64,000 nucleotides of DNA from Arenicellaceae bacterium (GCA_029246505.1 JAQWNC010000028.1:1-64000), one strand, 5' to 3'. Positions 17,579 through 28,469 are shown, counted from the first letter of the stretch. Notes: a model not told the origin generated them from the letters alone. Translations and numbers: made by a program.

Positions 17579-17685
17579 ATTTACTCCAGCGCTATCGGAT
17601 TGCCTGGAACGACCAAATGATAAGTACAGACTACAAATTCAGGCAGTAGATGGAGCGAGTTATTACACCCGTTACAGCTCGCTTG

Positions 17686-18042
17686 CTAGTCGACATCGAT
17701 TTGTTTGATTGGACGACTTTGGTACATGATCATAGCACCAACCAAGTAGCAAAGATTTAGCCAGCTGGCCCACTGCAACCAGTGATCCTCGGTCAAAAAG
17801 AAAAATCCTATTGGAAAGAACGATAAGAAAAACACTAAGAATAGCCCCAAACTGTGGCCTTTGATAGAGACGATAATCGCCAGTATCGCGAGCAGGCTCA
17901 GTACAAATGCACCAGACAAAGTGATACCAGATAGTGACATCACAGATGCGGGCGCCCACATTGCATAACACCATATTGCAAACACCACGGTGCCTGACAG
18001 CACGCCAATCGACTGCCCGACCATAAAAATTATTTTGCGCAA
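17686..18042 (-). CDS. Membrane protein of unknown function
   Basis: Protein of 118 residues with four predicted membrane helices (about 8-28, 36-56, 60-80 and 92-110) and short polar loops. The last loop, TEDHWLQWAS, is Trp-rich. The C-terminus QSRPIKQIDVD is hydrophilic. It is followed, after 107 bases, by the 69-residue membrane gene on the same strand. I do not recognise a family. The region from 16.9 to 18 kb therefore holds three small membrane genes of unknown role between the copper trio and acs. Confidence 0.55.
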   Translation of the reverse strand: MRKIIFMVGQSIGVLSGTVVFAIWCYAMWAPASVMSLSGITLSGAFVLSLLAILAIIVSIKGHSLGLFLVFFLSFFPIGFFFLTEDHWLQWASWLNLCYLVGAMIMYQSRPIKQIDVD

Positions 18043-18282
18043 AATATTGTACCCATTTTATTTGTAGCCTGTAGTTTTGTAGACGTAAATTCTATGCCAT
18101 TAGCCAAGCAATTTAGAATGTAGATGGGGCAAGCGACTAGCATAAAGTGTAAGGCTTTTTTATAACCCCTAACTCCAAAGGCCCCCCAATGCCGCTAATT
18201 TACATGATAGATATATAAAACGAAACCAGCAGGAATCTAATCCAGTACTTTAGTAATTTTTTATAATCTAACTCACGTAGAA

Positions 18283-20229
18283 CTAGCGATTTAGACGATT
18301 CTCGATCAGGTCTTCTACCACTGACGGATCAGCAAGTGTTGAGGTGTCGCCCAGTTCATCATGCTCATTAGTCGCGATTTTACGCAATATACGACGCATA
18401 ATTTTTCCAGAGCGCGTTTTCGGTAACCCCACGGCCCACTGAATAAAATCTGGAGTTGCGATCGCACCAATCTCCTGACGAATCAAATCGACCACTTCAT
18501 GCTGCAGTTCATTCGACGGACTAACACCAGAATTTAGTGTCACATAGATATAGATACCCTGCCCCTTTATATCATGCGGGCAAGCAACCACCGCAGCTTC
18601 AGCTACTTTCTCATGCAGTACTACCGCACTTTCAATTTCGGCAGTACCGAGTCTATGCCCAGAAACATTCAACACATCATCCATACGGCCGGTAATCCAT
18701 AAGTAATCGTCAGCATCGCGCATAGCACCATCGCCAGCAAAATACTTGCCCGGAAAAGTTGAGAAATAAGTAGCAATAAATCGCTTATGATCGCCATACA
18801 CTGTTCGACTTTGTCCGGGCCAACTATCTAAAAGCACTAAACTACCTTCAGATTCTCCCTCTAACTGCACACCATCAGCATTCACTAATGCTGGCTGTAC
18901 ACCAAAGAAAGGCTGCACAGCAGATCCCGGCTTCAGGTCTGTAACGCCGGGCAAAGGGGTGATCATGATACCGCCCGTTTCAGTTTGCCACCAGGTATCT
19001 ACTATTGGACAAGCACGTTTCCCCATTGTCTCGTAGTACCATTCCCACGCTGCTGGATTGATGGGCTCGCCCACGCTGCCCAATATTTTTAAACTGCCTC
19101 GGTCGGTATCTTCCACCGCAGCATCGCCTTGAGCCATCAATGCTCGAATAGCAGTGGGAGCGGTATACAGAATGTTTACCCCATGTTTGTCTATCACCTG
19201 TGCCATGCGAGCAACAGATGGATAAGTCGGTACGCCTTCAAACATAATATTAATAGCACCGTTAGCGAGCGGTCCATAGACAATATAGGTATGCCCTGTA
19301 ATCCACCCTACGTCAGCCGCTGCCCAATAAATATCACCCTGGTGATAATCGAATACGTATTCATGCGTCAGTGAGGCATAAACGAGATAGCCCCCGGTAG
19401 TGTGGACTACGCCTTTGGGAGCACCCGTGGAACCCGATGTATAGAGTATAAATAGTGGATCTTCAGCGTTCATTTCTTCGCAAGGGCACTTTACTGATTC
19501 ATTGGCAACTAAATCCTGCCAGCAGCAGTCTACGGAATTGTTCCATCCAACTTCACCGCCAGTAGAAGTAAACGAGATCACTGTATGGATTTGTTCTGTG
19601 CCCTCTTTGGTTAGCGCCTCATCTACATTCGCCTTAAGTGGAAAAACACGTCCGCCGCGTCGATTTTCATCTGCCGTAATGACCGCTGTGCTTCCACATG
19701 CTTTAATTCGACTGGCAATTGCTTCCGGAGAAAACCCACCAAATATAACCGAATGAGGCGCACCAATACGGGCGCACGCGAGCATCGCCACTGCTGCCTC
19801 CGGAATCATTGGCATATATATAGTGACCACATCTCCCTTACCAACTCCGCGAGCCTTAAGCGCATTAGCTAATTTGCATACCTTCTCATGAAGCTGCTTA
19901 TAGGTAATCGTCGCTGAAATTGAAGGGTCATCACCCTCCCAAATAATAGCGGGTTGCTTACCTTTGGTTAGGAGATGACGATCAACACAGTTATAGCAAG
20001 CATTAAGAGTACCATCCTCATACCAGCGAATATCAACGTTGCCCAACTCAAATGACGTATTCTTCACTTTGGTATATGGCTTGACCCAATCAATGCGTTT
20101 ACCTTGTCCATCCCAAAAGGTGTTTGGGTCCTCTATCGACTCCTGATACATGCGCTGATAAGTGCTGTCATCAATTAAAGCACGAGCCGAGACTTTCGCG
20201 CTGACAGGATATACTTGAACTTCAGACAT
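18283..20229 (-). CDS. acs: Acetyl-CoA synthetase
   Basis: AMP-forming acetate:CoA ligase, 648 residues, the normal length (E. coli 652). It activates acetate through acetyl-AMP for entry to the TCA cycle or glyoxylate shunt. The N-terminal ACS signature, the P-loop [15 protein letters not shown], the [12 protein letters not shown] motif, TWWQTETGG and the C-terminal [15 protein letters not shown] segment, whose Lys is the acetylation target in homologues, are all present. An AAGGAAG sequence precedes the ATG. It stands alone on the minus strand, with a 528-base upstream region that should contain its promoter. Confidence 0.96.
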   Translation of the reverse strand: MSEVQVYPVSAKVSARALIDDSTYQRMYQESIEDPNTFWDGQGKRIDWVKPYTKVKNTSFELGNVDIRWYEDGTLNACYNCVDRHLLTKGKQPAIIWEGDDPSISATITYKQLHEKVCKLANALKARGVGKGDVVTIYMPMIPEAAVAMLACARIGAPHSVIFGGFSPEAIASRIKACGSTAVITADENRRGGRVFPLKANVDEALTKEGTEQIHTVISFTSTGGEVGWNNSVDCCWQDLVANESVKCPCEEMNAEDPLFILYTSGSTGAPKGVVHTTGGYLVYASLTHEYVFDYHQGDIYWAAADVGWITGHTYIVYGPLANGAINIMFEGVPTYPSVARMAQVIDKHGVNILYTAPTAIRALMAQGDAAVEDTDRGSLKILGSVGEPINPAAWEWYYETMGKRACPIVDTWWQTETGGIMITPLPGVTDLKPGSAVQPFFGVQPALVNADGVQLEGESEGSLVLLDSWPGQSRTVYGDHKRFIATYFSTFPGKYFAGDGAMRDADDYLWITGRMDDVLNVSGHRLGTAEIESAVVLHEKVAEAAVVACPHDIKGQGIYIYVTLNSGVSPSNELQHEVVDLIRQEIGAIATPDFIQWAVGLPKTRSGKIMRRILRKIATNEHDELGDTSTLADPSVVEDLIENRLNR

Positions 20230-20757
20230 AATTTGAGCTTCCTTGGGGCTTGGTTGTACTAGTGGCCATCCAGTTAAAAGTGACTTAATTATTACAAATC
20301 AACGAACTAAATTCATCTTCAAGGCTGCACTTATTAATCCTTCTAAACAGTACTTTATACGCCCTTAGAACATAATTTTTCATACAAACAAATGAGAGCA
20401 CGATTTGAAGAAACTTATGCCAGCAACAAGTGGGGTTAGGGTAGGCTCTATTTATAGTAACACTAAGGAATATGCCAAATTTCTTAATAAATTTATTCGC
20501 CGACACAATATAAAATCTGTTATTGATCTCGAAGGATGGCGATTTTAGATGCCTTGATATTCCACTTCCAACATTTAACGTAGGAGCCAAAGAAGTATAT
20601 TCGTTCCGTAAACCTCAAGGACTATTGCAGCGATGCAGGTTCGAGCGACCCAACTGAATCAAAACAATACTCTTGCTATAAAATACCGTTTAGGCCTCTG
20701 TAATACTGGTTATGGAATGCCCCCTTCCATAGTATTCAATACGAAAAAGAATATGCC
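20230..20757. other. Gap upstream of acs with a decayed fragment
   Basis: About 530 bases between acs and the small coiled-coil gene. The left side should hold the acs promoter, which I could not place. The middle (20404-20549) shows methyltransferase-like remains on the plus strand. The right side (20550-20757) contains no recognised gene. A 101-codon minus-strand frame across the left side has no family features and runs opposite to the remnant. Confidence 0.5.
20404..20549 (+). pseudogene. Fragment resembling a class I SAM methyltransferase
   Basis: On the plus strand FEETYASNKWG near 20404 is followed, after a stop and frame change, by EYAKFLNKFIRRHNIKSVIDL and WRF ending at TAG (20547-20549). 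This pattern fits the start of SAM-dependent methyltransferases of the type FE-YA-WG...FLN-FI---I-SVVDLGCGDW. Between VIDL and WRF only Glu-Gly remains where the SAM-binding GCGD would be, so the binding loop is largely deleted. No further coding continuity is visible downstream. This is a weak, motif-based call. Confidence 0.4.
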
Positions 20758-20985
20758 TTAGTGGTTAAAAACCTTTCTTAATTCTGTGGCGATTTCCCCC
20801 CAATATGCCTTAAGGCCATCGTATTTATGATCAATATGATCGAGATATTCATCCAAGTGATCAATCGCCTGACGCTGCTCTTCTTCCTCTATAACCTGCA
20901 ATTTATGCCTGAGTTTTGCGAGTGAGGTTTCCAATTCGAATACCTTTTCTTTCAATTCAGATTTACGTTTTTTTATTTCACTCAT
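20758..20985 (-). CDS. Small coiled-coil protein of unknown function
   Basis: Protein of 75 residues, almost entirely alpha-helical and charged. Heptad-like Leu/Ile spacing across SELKEKVFELETSLAKLRHKL (shown in part) suggests a coiled coil from about 5 to 40. The start at 20985 was chosen because AGGAGG lies eight bases before the ATG; a longer frame to 21027 would overlap the upstream gene. It lies 31 bases after the Na/Pi symporter gene, so it may be its partner or regulator. No family recognised. Confidence 0.6.
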   Translation of the reverse strand: MSEIKKRKSELKEKVFELETSLAKLRHKLQVIEEEEQRQAIDHLDEYLDHIDHKYDGLKAYWGEIATELRKVFNH

Positions 20986-21016
20986 CCGCCCCTCCTGGAT
21001 ACAGGTAGCAATCTCA

Positions 21017-22186
21017 CTAAACTCCAAATAACCGACTAGCGCCGATCAACAATCCCGGTACTACAAAAAACGCACCAAAAAGATAAATTGCAGCATAAAG
21101 TTTATTCACCACGGTTAGCGCGGCTAATTTTTCAGCAGCAATTACTGGTAATTCACGCAAAAACGGTGTGCCATAAACAAAAACCACGCCGAAGATATTG
21201 TATAACAAATGTATCAAGGCAATTTGTAAAGCAAATACTGCATTTGCCCCCACAATTGCGGTTGCAGCCAACAAGCCAGTAATGCAAGTTCCAATGTTCG
21301 CTCCCAAAGTAAATGGATAGACCTGTCTCAAAGTAAAAATACCATTGCCGGCCAAAGGAACGATCAAACTGGTGGTGGTAGATGAAGATTGAACCAATAT
21401 GGTGGTAATCGCACCAGAGGTCATGCCTGACAAAGGACCACGACCTACGGCACTGCGCAGCATTTCTTTTGCCCGACCCACCATCAGTACCTTTAAAAGC
21501 TTTCCAATGGTAGTTAAGGAAGTAAAAATAAATAACACACCCAGTGCAACAAGAAGTATGCCGGCAGCAACATCAGACAAACTAGCGGTATAATCTTTAA
21601 TAAAATCTAACGGCGGTCCAATCAGTGGCTTTATAAAGTTATAACTCTTCACTGATACTGACTCACCACCGACTAAATAACTGGCAAGTATCGATCCAGA
21701 CTTCTCGAGAATTCCGAACATAATTTCCAGCGGTAAAAATATCGCCACGTTGAGTAGATTGAAAAAATCATGAATGGTGGCAGCAGAAAAGGCTCTCCTA
21801 AACTCCTCTGTCTGCTTAATATGGCCTAAACTTACAATGGTATTCGTAACCGTTGTGCCAATGTTTGCCCCCATAACCATCGGAATGGCGAGGCCAACAG
21901 GTAAACCCCCAGCCACCAACCCAACAATAATCGATGTGACAGTGCTCGACGACTGAATTAAAGCCGTAGCGACAATACCAATAACCAAGCCGGTTACCGG
22001 ATTACTGGCAAACTGGAATAACTCGGTGGCCTGCTCTCCAGCGGCCAGCTTAAAGCCACTCCCTATAAGAGATACTGCCAGTAGCAGAAGATATACCAGC
22101 GCAGCTATGCCTATCCACTTCCTCCAATTTGAAGATTCTGCGGTATCGCTTATAAGAACCTCTCCGGAACTCTTTATCTCACCCAT
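21017..22186 (-). CDS. Na/phosphate symporter family protein
   Basis: Membrane carrier of the Na/Pi cotransporter II family (NptA/YjbB type), about 389 residues from the chosen start. The two inverted repeat units each carry the diagnostic QSSS motif: ALIQSSSTVTSIIVGL and ILVQSSSTTTSLIVPL, each followed by a GANIGT motif. Eight or more helices are predicted. The frame is open upstream to 22381, but the extra 65 residues are Arg-rich, without family features, and the family N-terminus begins near MGEIKSS at 22186. There is no PhoU domain. The coiled-coil gene follows. Phosphate uptake or export is the likely role. Confidence 0.82.
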   Translation of the reverse strand: MGEIKSSGEVLISDTAESSNWRKWIGIAALVYLLLLAVSLIGSGFKLAAGEQATELFQFASNPVTGLVIGIVATALIQSSSTVTSIIVGLVAGGLPVGLAIPMVMGANIGTTVTNTIVSLGHIKQTEEFRRAFSAATIHDFFNLLNVAIFLPLEIMFGILEKSGSILASYLVGGESVSVKSYNFIKPLIGPPLDFIKDYTASLSDVAAGILLVALGVLFIFTSLTTIGKLLKVLMVGRAKEMLRSAVGRGPLSGMTSGAITTILVQSSSTTTSLIVPLAGNGIFTLRQVYPFTLGANIGTCITGLLAATAIVGANAVFALQIALIHLLYNIFGVVFVYGTPFLRELPVIAAEKLAALTVVNKLYAAIYLFGAFFVVPGLLIGASRLFGV

Positions 22187-22563
22187 GCTTCTCGCTCTGG
22201 CTGTTACCCAAAACAGCCGACCATCAGGCCGACTGCGAAATAATTCTAGAACGAAATTGTGCTTGGTAGCTGGCCGACTCGCAATAGCTAAATAAAATAA
22301 GTGTCCTCGCCGACCAAAAGCCAAAATTTCATTGTCTGCGCGTAAGTACCTGTCACGTGAATGGCTCTTTGTTCTAGTCAAACATTCTCTACATCAGTAA
22401 CAAATTCTTTCTGAGCGTAAGCCTTGCTTGCGAATCACCCCAGTTAGCGCCAACATGGAGTTCTCCACTTATTATCGTAACTCCAGCCTAACAAACTCTG
22501 GCTTCTAATAGCCTGGCCAAGAACACCTTCCCTCAGACAACTAACTAGAAGTCACCAATAATA

Positions 22564-24003
22564 ATGAACGGTAAAAAATTGACCCCGGGTAATAGAGCAA
22601 CCGACGAGCCTAAACCAGTACCCAAAGGTGACTGCGGAAAACTAACCTCGGGTTCAATCCCGCAACACTTTCGCAGCATGGCTGTGCCGATAGCTATTGG
22701 TATGGTTTTCAGCACGCTATATGCGGTTATTGATACTTTTTATGCCGGCCTCATTAGCACCGATGCCCAAGCTGGCCTAGTCATCGCCTCACAAGTGTTT
22801 ATGTTACTAATAGCGCTGGGATTCGGCTTAAGCACGGCAATGGGAGCGCTGATAGGTAACGCTCTGGGAGAGAAAATGTCCACAGATGCCAGACAGCTCG
22901 CCTGTCAGGGCATCGTGTTTGGTATGGGCACTTCGATCATTATTAGCGCCGTCGGATATTTCTATTCGGCAGATATTCTGTCGGTCATTTCCAAGCCAGG
23001 CGCATATCAGGATGCTGCGATTGATTACCTACAACTACTACTCTTGGGCGCCATCGCTTTCCTATTAGCATTTGGCGCGAACGGGATTTTGCAAGCGCAA
23101 GGCAATATGAAAGCCATGCAGCGAGCACAAGTATGGGCATTTTTTGCCAATTTAGGCCTAAATCCGCTATTTATCTTCGGTATCCCAAACATCGTACCCG
23201 CAATGGGTTTTACTGGTATTGCGGTAAGTACTCTGGTCAGTCAAAGCGGAGTGTTGGTTTACGTGTTATATCGGGTATTTAAGTCAGACCTAATGATTGG
23301 CGCCACCAGGGCCTTGTTTTTACCCAAATTTAAGGACAACATGACCATCCTGACCCAGGCTCTACCTAGCAGTTTTAGTATAATAGTCATGATGCTCGCG
23401 GGCATAGTGGTACAGTTTTTCCTCAAAGAATTTGGAGCCAATGCGGTAGCGGGATTTGGCGTAGCACTCAGGCTTGAACAGCTGTTACTACTTCCTGCGT
23501 TCGGATTAACTGGGAGCTTATTGCCAATCGCCGCACAAAATTTCGGTGCAGGCAACTACGATAGAGTTCGTGAAGCTACACGATACTGCCTTAAGGTTGG
23601 ATGTGTTTTGATGGTTGGTGCCATGGTCATTATATGGCTTGTAGGCGGCGGCGCCATCTCACTCTTTACCAGCGACCCTGAAGTGATTCGATATGGAATA
23701 GGCTACTTGAGAGTAGACTCAATCATTTTGCCAGTCTATGTGGCGCTATTTACGATCAATTCCGTATTCCAGGCCTTTAAAAAACCTATTTGGAGCGTCT
23801 GGATAGGAATTTATAGACAAGGAATTGGTGTTGCTTTATTTAGCTATATTGGCATTGTTTACCTACAGCTAGGTGTATTCGGGATTTGGTTTGGAATAGT
23901 GACTAGCGTGATCACTGGACTAATTCTTTCACTATTCTTAGTCGAACGTATTGCCCGTAAAGAAATAGGCGGCCTACTATTTACCAAGCATAAACAATCG
24001 TAG
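22564..24003 (+). CDS. MATE family multidrug/sodium antiporter
   Basis: Multidrug and toxin extrusion protein, 479 residues, inner membrane, using a Na+ or H+ gradient. Two six-helix bundles are visible, starting about residue 40 (MAVPIAIGMVFSTLYAVIDTFY) and residue 265 (ALPSSFSIIVMMLAGIVVQFFLKEFG). GFGVALRLEQLLLLPAFGL and the N-NPLFIFG-P---MGFTGIA segment are typical of the NorM/DinF superfamily. A hydrophilic 35-residue N-terminal extension precedes the first helix. It is divergent from the Na/Pi symporter and converges with the HI0933-type gene. Substrate unknown. Confidence 0.88.
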   Translation: MNGKKLTPGNRATDEPKPVPKGDCGKLTSGSIPQHFRSMAVPIAIGMVFSTLYAVIDTFYAGLISTDAQAGLVIASQVFMLLIALGFGLSTAMGALIGNALGEKMSTDARQLACQGIVFGMGTSIIISAVGYFYSADILSVISKPGAYQDAAIDYLQLLLLGAIAFLLAFGANGILQAQGNMKAMQRAQVWAFFANLGLNPLFIFGIPNIVPAMGFTGIAVSTLVSQSGVLVYVLYRVFKSDLMIGATRALFLPKFKDNMTILTQALPSSFSIIVMMLAGIVVQFFLKEFGANAVAGFGVALRLEQLLLLPAFGLTGSLLPIAAQNFGAGNYDRVREATRYCLKVGCVLMVGAMVIIWLVGGGAISLFTSDPEVIRYGIGYLRVDSIILPVYVALFTINSVFQAFKKPIWSVWIGIYRQGIGVALFSYIGIVYLQLGVFGIWFGIVTSVITGLILSLFLVERIARKEIGGLLFTKHKQS

Positions 24004-24027
24004 CCCAGACCAAAATAATCTCTTGCC

Positions 24028-25206
24028 CTATAAGTGCTTCGCGCAACAATAAGCCGAGGCCCACGCCCACTGAAAATTATAACCACCCAACCAGCCGGTT
24101 ACGTCCACTGCCTCGCCTATGGCATAAAGGCCAGGTACTTTAGTACACTCAAAGGTTTGCGAAGATAGTTCATCCGTACTAATTCCGCCTAAAGTAACTT
24201 CCGCAGTTCTATAACCTTCGCTGCCTCCAGGCCGAAATTCCCAGTTTGCGAAACACTCGGTAACTTTATTCAGCTGCTTAGGCGAGTAACTTCCAATTTT
24301 AGTATCCTCAAACCATTTTCCTGCGACCTTGTCAACGAATCGCCTGGGTAGTTGGTTCCTTAAAAGCGTTGATAACCTATTCTGAGGCTTGGTTTCACGC
24401 TGTTCAAGCAGCCAATCAAGAACGTTGTTATTTGGCAAACAGTTAATAAAAATCGAATCACCTTCTCGCCAATAGGAGGATATTTGTAGAATCGCTGGGC
24501 CGCTTAGGCCACGGTGAGTAAATAGCACTCCTCCATCAAAGCTATAACCATTACAACTCACCTGACCAGTAAACGATATGCCACTAAGTGATTCAAAAAA
24601 AGGTTTATCCCCTGAATTCCAGGTTAACGGTACCAAACCCGCGCGCGGCGGAACAAGCTGTAAATCAAAATGGTTGGCTATTGAATAGGCAAGATCGCTT
24701 GCAATTTTAGGGAGTGATAAACCTCCGCACGCTACCACTACTTTGGAAGCAGAAAAAGATGCACCATCAAGCTCTACATTAAAACTGCCAGAGCGTTTAA
24801 CAACATTACGTACTCGACTATTTAGCCGAATGTCTACTCCGACCCTCTCGCATTCTTCGAGCAACATTGCTTGTATTTGTTTTGAAGAATCATCACAAAA
24901 TAGCTGGCCCAATATTTTTTCATGGTAGGCAACTCCGTGTTTTTCAACCAACTCGATGAAATTTGATGGGCTATACCGACGCATAGCAGAAATACAAAAG
25001 TGTGGATTTTGAGAAATGTAGTGTTCACGAGGGTCTGCCGACAGGTTTGTAAAGTTGCAACGCCCGCCTCCAGATATCAATATCTTCATACCGGCTTTTT
25101 GATTCTTCTCAAGAACCAATACATTCAAATTTTTATTGCCTGCGTAAAATGCACACATGAGCCCACTAGCTCCACCACCGAGTATGATGACGTCGTAGTT
25201 TTTCAC
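24028..25206 (-). CDS. HI0933/YhiN family FAD-dependent oxidoreductase
   Basis: Flavoprotein of 392 residues from the HI0933-like (YhiN) family. The FAD-binding Rossmann motif ILGGGASGLMCAFYAG lies at 8-23. The family hallmark ISGGGRCNFTN follows at about 45-55, and the C-terminal GLYAIGEAVDVTGWLGGYNFQWAWASAY closes the FAD site. The usual length is about 390-410. The physiological substrate of the family is unknown. It converges with the MATE gene 24 bases away and is divergent from proS, with about 140 bases between the two starts. Confidence 0.88.
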   Translation of the reverse strand: MKNYDVIILGGGASGLMCAFYAGNKNLNVLVLEKNQKAGMKILISGGGRCNFTNLSADPREHYISQNPHFCISAMRRYSPSNFIELVEKHGVAYHEKILGQLFCDDSSKQIQAMLLEECERVGVDIRLNSRVRNVVKRSGSFNVELDGASFSASKVVVACGGLSLPKIASDLAYSIANHFDLQLVPPRAGLVPLTWNSGDKPFFESLSGISFTGQVSCNGYSFDGGVLFTHRGLSGPAILQISSYWREGDSIFINCLPNNNVLDWLLEQRETKPQNRLSTLLRNQLPRRFVDKVAGKWFEDTKIGSYSPKQLNKVTECFANWEFRPGGSEGYRTAEVTLGGISTDELSSQTFECTKVPGLYAIGEAVDVTGWLGGYNFQWAWASAYCCAKHL

Positions 25207-25346
25207 AAATATTCTTTATATCGCTTAGTTATCGTAGAATCACTTTTACTAATAAATCATCGCGCCCGGTGATTACGGTGGTTCAGGCCACCCGCATTTC
25301 CCTGTATGATTCGCGCGACAACCCTTAAACTTAATAAACTTACCAC

Positions 25347-27071
25347 ATGCGTGCCTCCCAGTACCTAATAGCTACCCTTAAAGAAACCCCTGCAGATGCA
25401 GAAATTATTAGTCATCAGTTGATGCTGAGGGCAGGTTTAATCCGAAAACTAGCTTCAGGCCTCTACACTTGGTTGCCCACCGGTCTGCGTGTATTACGCA
25501 AAGTGGAACGAATTGTGCGTGAGGAGATGAATTTTGCTGGTGCGCAAGAAGTCCTAATGCCGGCCGTACAACCTGCAGAACTTTGGCAGGAATCTGGACG
25601 GTGGGATATGTATGGCGGCGAACTACTACGTTTTAAGGACCGACACGATCGCGAATTTTGCTTTGGCCCTACGCACGAAGAGGTAATCACTAATCTTGCA
25701 AGCACAGAAATTAAAAGCTACAAGCAACTACCGTTGAACTTTTATCAAATTCAGACTAAATTTCGCGATGAAACCCGCCCTCGTTTTGGCGTCATGCGAG
25801 CTCGCGAATTTATCATGAAAGATGCGTACTCCTTCCATGTCGACGATGCTTCTCTGGAACAAACGTATCAAATCATGTTTCAGGCATATACCAATATATT
25901 TACTCGCCTTGGCCTGGGCTTCCGTCTAGTCGAAGCAGATACAGGTAGCATAGGTGGTAACACTTCACATGAGTTTCATGTGTTAGCAGATTCAGGCGAA
26001 GATGCCATCGCGGTCTGTGATAAATATGAATACGCGGCAAATGTTGAGCTTGCCGAAGCACGAGCGCCTGCGCCTGGTACTGAAAAGTCTAAGGACCTGG
26101 TGGAGCACGACACACCAAGCATTGAGACGATTGAAGAAATAAGCCAGTACCTAAAAGTTAGCGCTGATAAGACGGTAAAGACTCTTATTGTGGTAGGTGT
26201 TGATGGATTAGTCGCTCTGGTTATACGTGGCGATCACGAACTCAATACAGTTAAAGCGGAAAAACATAGCCTCATCGCCGCACCTCTGGAATTTGCTACC
26301 GAGCAATTATTGAAAACTTTTTTGAGCATTAAACCTGGATCAATCGGCCCTGTGGGGCTGAATATCCCGGTAATAGTCGATCGCTCTGCTGCTGCATTAA
26401 AAAACTTTATTTGTGGTGCAAATCAAGATGACAAGCACTTGAGTAACGTAAATTGGGATCGCGATACTGTTATTGAGGAAATTGTAGATCTTAGAAAAGT
26501 GATAGCAGGCGATATCTGCGCCCGCGCAGGTGACGACAGTAGCGATGGAGCCAAACTCTCAATTAAACGAGGCATCGAAGTCGGACACATTTTCCAGCTT
26601 GGCGTTAAATACAGTACGGCAATGAATGCCCGCTGTCTTGATCAAAATGGCAAAGCCATTACCATGCCAATGGGGTGTTATGGCATCGGCATATCAAGAA
26701 TTGTTGCTGCGGCGATAGAACAAAACCATGACGACAAGGGTATCATCTGGCCATCTGCTATTGCGCCTTTTGAGGTTGTAATTGTGACTATTGGTTACAA
26801 AAAATCGGAAGCAGTGCGTGCAAAAGCAGATGCCCTCTATCAGAAAATCAATGAACTCGGTATAGATGTTTTACTGGATGATAGAAATGAACGTCCCGGG
26901 ATTATGTTTGCAGATGCTGAACTGATGGGCATACCGCATCGGCTAGTTATCGGAGATCGGGGGCTTGAAAAAGGAGTGATCGAATACAAAGCGCGTGACA
27001 AGGCAGACTCGGAAGACATACCTTTAAATAAGCTTGAGCAATCGTTAGCGACATTAATCACACGATCTTAG
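25347..27071 (+). CDS. proS: Prolyl-tRNA synthetase
   Basis: Class II aminoacyl-tRNA synthetase charging tRNA-Pro, 574 residues (E. coli 572). Motif 2 is [17 protein letters not shown], motif 3 [17 protein letters not shown]. An editing (INS/YbaK-like) domain that hydrolyses Ala-tRNA-Pro occupies about 225-385 between them, which marks the bacterial type. The anticodon-binding domain fills the C-terminal 110 residues. An ATG start with weak ribosome-binding context is used because [18 protein letters not shown] is the normal N-terminus. Single gene, convergent with yihY. Confidence 0.97.
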   Translation: MRASQYLIATLKETPADAEIISHQLMLRAGLIRKLASGLYTWLPTGLRVLRKVERIVREEMNFAGAQEVLMPAVQPAELWQESGRWDMYGGELLRFKDRHDREFCFGPTHEEVITNLASTEIKSYKQLPLNFYQIQTKFRDETRPRFGVMRAREFIMKDAYSFHVDDASLEQTYQIMFQAYTNIFTRLGLGFRLVEADTGSIGGNTSHEFHVLADSGEDAIAVCDKYEYAANVELAEARAPAPGTEKSKDLVEHDTPSIETIEEISQYLKVSADKTVKTLIVVGVDGLVALVIRGDHELNTVKAEKHSLIAAPLEFATEQLLKTFLSIKPGSIGPVGLNIPVIVDRSAAALKNFICGANQDDKHLSNVNWDRDTVIEEIVDLRKVIAGDICARAGDDSSDGAKLSIKRGIEVGHIFQLGVKYSTAMNARCLDQNGKAITMPMGCYGIGISRIVAAAIEQNHDDKGIIWPSAIAPFEVVIVTIGYKKSEAVRAKADALYQKINELGIDVLLDDRNERPGIMFADAELMGIPHRLVIGDRGLEKGVIEYKARDKADSEDIPLNKLEQSLATLITRS

Positions 27072-27188
27072 AATTACCGACCTATGGCAAACCGAAACCC
27101 TACGTAACGGCCACGGTTAACACAGCGACCAATTTTGTTGGCCGATTACGGGCCTACCATGCCACCCCAAGTCTGCAGGCAACAAAAG

Positions 27189-28019
27189 TCAGGCTGACGA
27201 TGACTCATCTAGGCTTGCCACGAACTCAGCCCCAAACAAGGTCACCAGCCAAGACAAATATATCCAAATGAGAAATATTGGAATAGTCGCTAATACGCCA
27301 TATAAAACTTCATAACTATTAAAATTAAGGATAAACAAACTAAAAAATTTCTTACTTACTTCGAATAACAACGCGGCGACTAAGGAACCCCAGGCCGCTG
27401 CTCGCCAACTTACACGTTTGTTCGGCATGGTCGAATAGAGCAACAAAAATGCTAGCGCTTCTATTAGAAATGGCAACAAGCTTAGGCCCAGTGATCGTGT
27501 TTGCACCTCTAATTCACTCCCCTGAATAATCTGAGTAGACAGTAAGTAGGTTGATAAAGATAAACTGGCACCCATTAAAATTGGGCCTAAAGTAACCATT
27601 GACCAATAAACCGTAATCCGTTGCGTAATTGACCGACCCTTTTTTACTCGCCATATCTCATTAAAAGAATCTTCGATATTGAACAACAATAACAGTGCAG
27701 TCAGCACAAATGTCAGCAAGCCAACCGCGGTTAAAGCTCCCGCTTGTGAAGCAAATTGCTCTAAATACTGCTGAACTTCGTCACCTGCAGTTGGTATTAA
27801 ATAGCGGTAAATAAAGTCCTCCATTCCTTCGCCGATTGCTACGGTTGCCGAAAATAGTGAAAACATAGAGAAAATTATCGCGACTATCGGTACTAAAGCC
27901 AACAAAGAGCTATAAGAAAGCGCCGAGGCCTGTCGTATGCAGCTGTCACCTTGAAAACGTGAGATAACTGAAAATATGAACTTACCTAAACGCTGCATAG
28001 ACTGTTTTACAAATTGCAT
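27189..28019 (-). CDS. YihY/BrkB family inner membrane protein
   Basis: Integral membrane protein of 276 residues, six predicted helices. Family features are an N-terminal FQGDSCIRQASALSYSSLLALVPIVAI, the FNEIWRVKKGRSITQRITVYWSMVTLGP segment (quoted in pieces), and the C-terminal IPIFLIWIYLSWLVTLFGAEF. Proteins of this family were once annotated as ribonuclease BN, an assignment since withdrawn; the actual role is unknown. It is divergent from arsC-wrbA, a neighbourhood seen in other gammaproteobacteria. The start is at an ATG at 28019. Confidence 0.85.
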   Translation of the reverse strand: MQFVKQSMQRLGKFIFSVISRFQGDSCIRQASALSYSSLLALVPIVAIIFSMFSLFSATVAIGEGMEDFIYRYLIPTAGDEVQQYLEQFASQAGALTAVGLLTFVLTALLLLFNIEDSFNEIWRVKKGRSITQRITVYWSMVTLGPILMGASLSLSTYLLSTQIIQGSELEVQTRSLGLSLLPFLIEALAFLLLYSTMPNKRVSWRAAAWGSLVAALLFEVSKKFFSLFILNFNSYEVLYGVLATIPIFLIWIYLSWLVTLFGAEFVASLDESSSA

Positions 28020-28108
28020 ATTTTAAAATCCTTATAAAATTGTGTATTACAGCAAGATCATGGCATATTGATATACTGTATGAAACGTTTAAACCTGAAT
28101 TCGAAAAT

Positions 28109-28459
28109 ATGGAATTTATGATTTATCACAACCCTCGGTGCTCAAAATCACGTGCAACTCTACAAGTGCTGGAAGACAATGGTATAAATCCACAAGTATT
28201 TCACTATCTTAAGACACCACCAGATCACCAGCAGCTTGATAGTATTTTGCGTGGACTGGATAAGGAGCCTCGCGAGCTATTGCGAAAGAACGGACCTGAA
28301 TATCCTGAGTTGGATATCGACAACCCTTCGTTGGGTCGAGACCATCTGATCGAAATCATGATTGCCCATCCGTGCCTTATTGAAAGGCCTATTGTCCTTG
28401 CTGGTGATCGTATAGTTATTGGTCGACCACCAGAAAGTGTGCTCGAACTACTAAATTGA
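28109..28459 (+). CDS. arsC: Arsenate reductase, glutaredoxin-dependent ArsC type
   Basis: Thioredoxin-fold reductase of 116 residues. The catalytic cysteine lies in NPRCSKSRATL near residue 11, and the C-terminal PRELLRKNGPEYPELDI, HPCLIERPIV and GRPPESVLELL segments match ArsC of the glutaredoxin-coupled class. The reading frame is open from 28040, but family alignment starts at MEFMIYHNPRC, so the ATG at 28109 (or the next at 28118) is preferred. wrbA begins 11 bases after its stop. No arsenite exporter or ArsR gene is nearby, so arsenate detoxification is uncertain; such genes also sit in housekeeping contexts. Confidence 0.88.
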   Translation: MEFMIYHNPRCSKSRATLQVLEDNGINPQVFHYLKTPPDHQQLDSILRGLDKEPRELLRKNGPEYPELDIDNPSLGRDHLIEIMIAHPCLIERPIVLAGDRIVIGRPPESVLELLN

Positions 28460-28469
28460 GACGTTAGAA

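Noticed and set aside
20285-20590. 101-codon minus-strand frame upstream of acs
   Set aside because: Composition is unlike a protein of this genome, no ribosome-binding site, and the opposite strand carries methyltransferase-like remains.
22187-22381. 65-residue N-terminal extension of the Na/Pi symporter
   Set aside because: Arg-rich, no family counterpart, and the family N-terminus begins near 22186; treated as upstream open frame.
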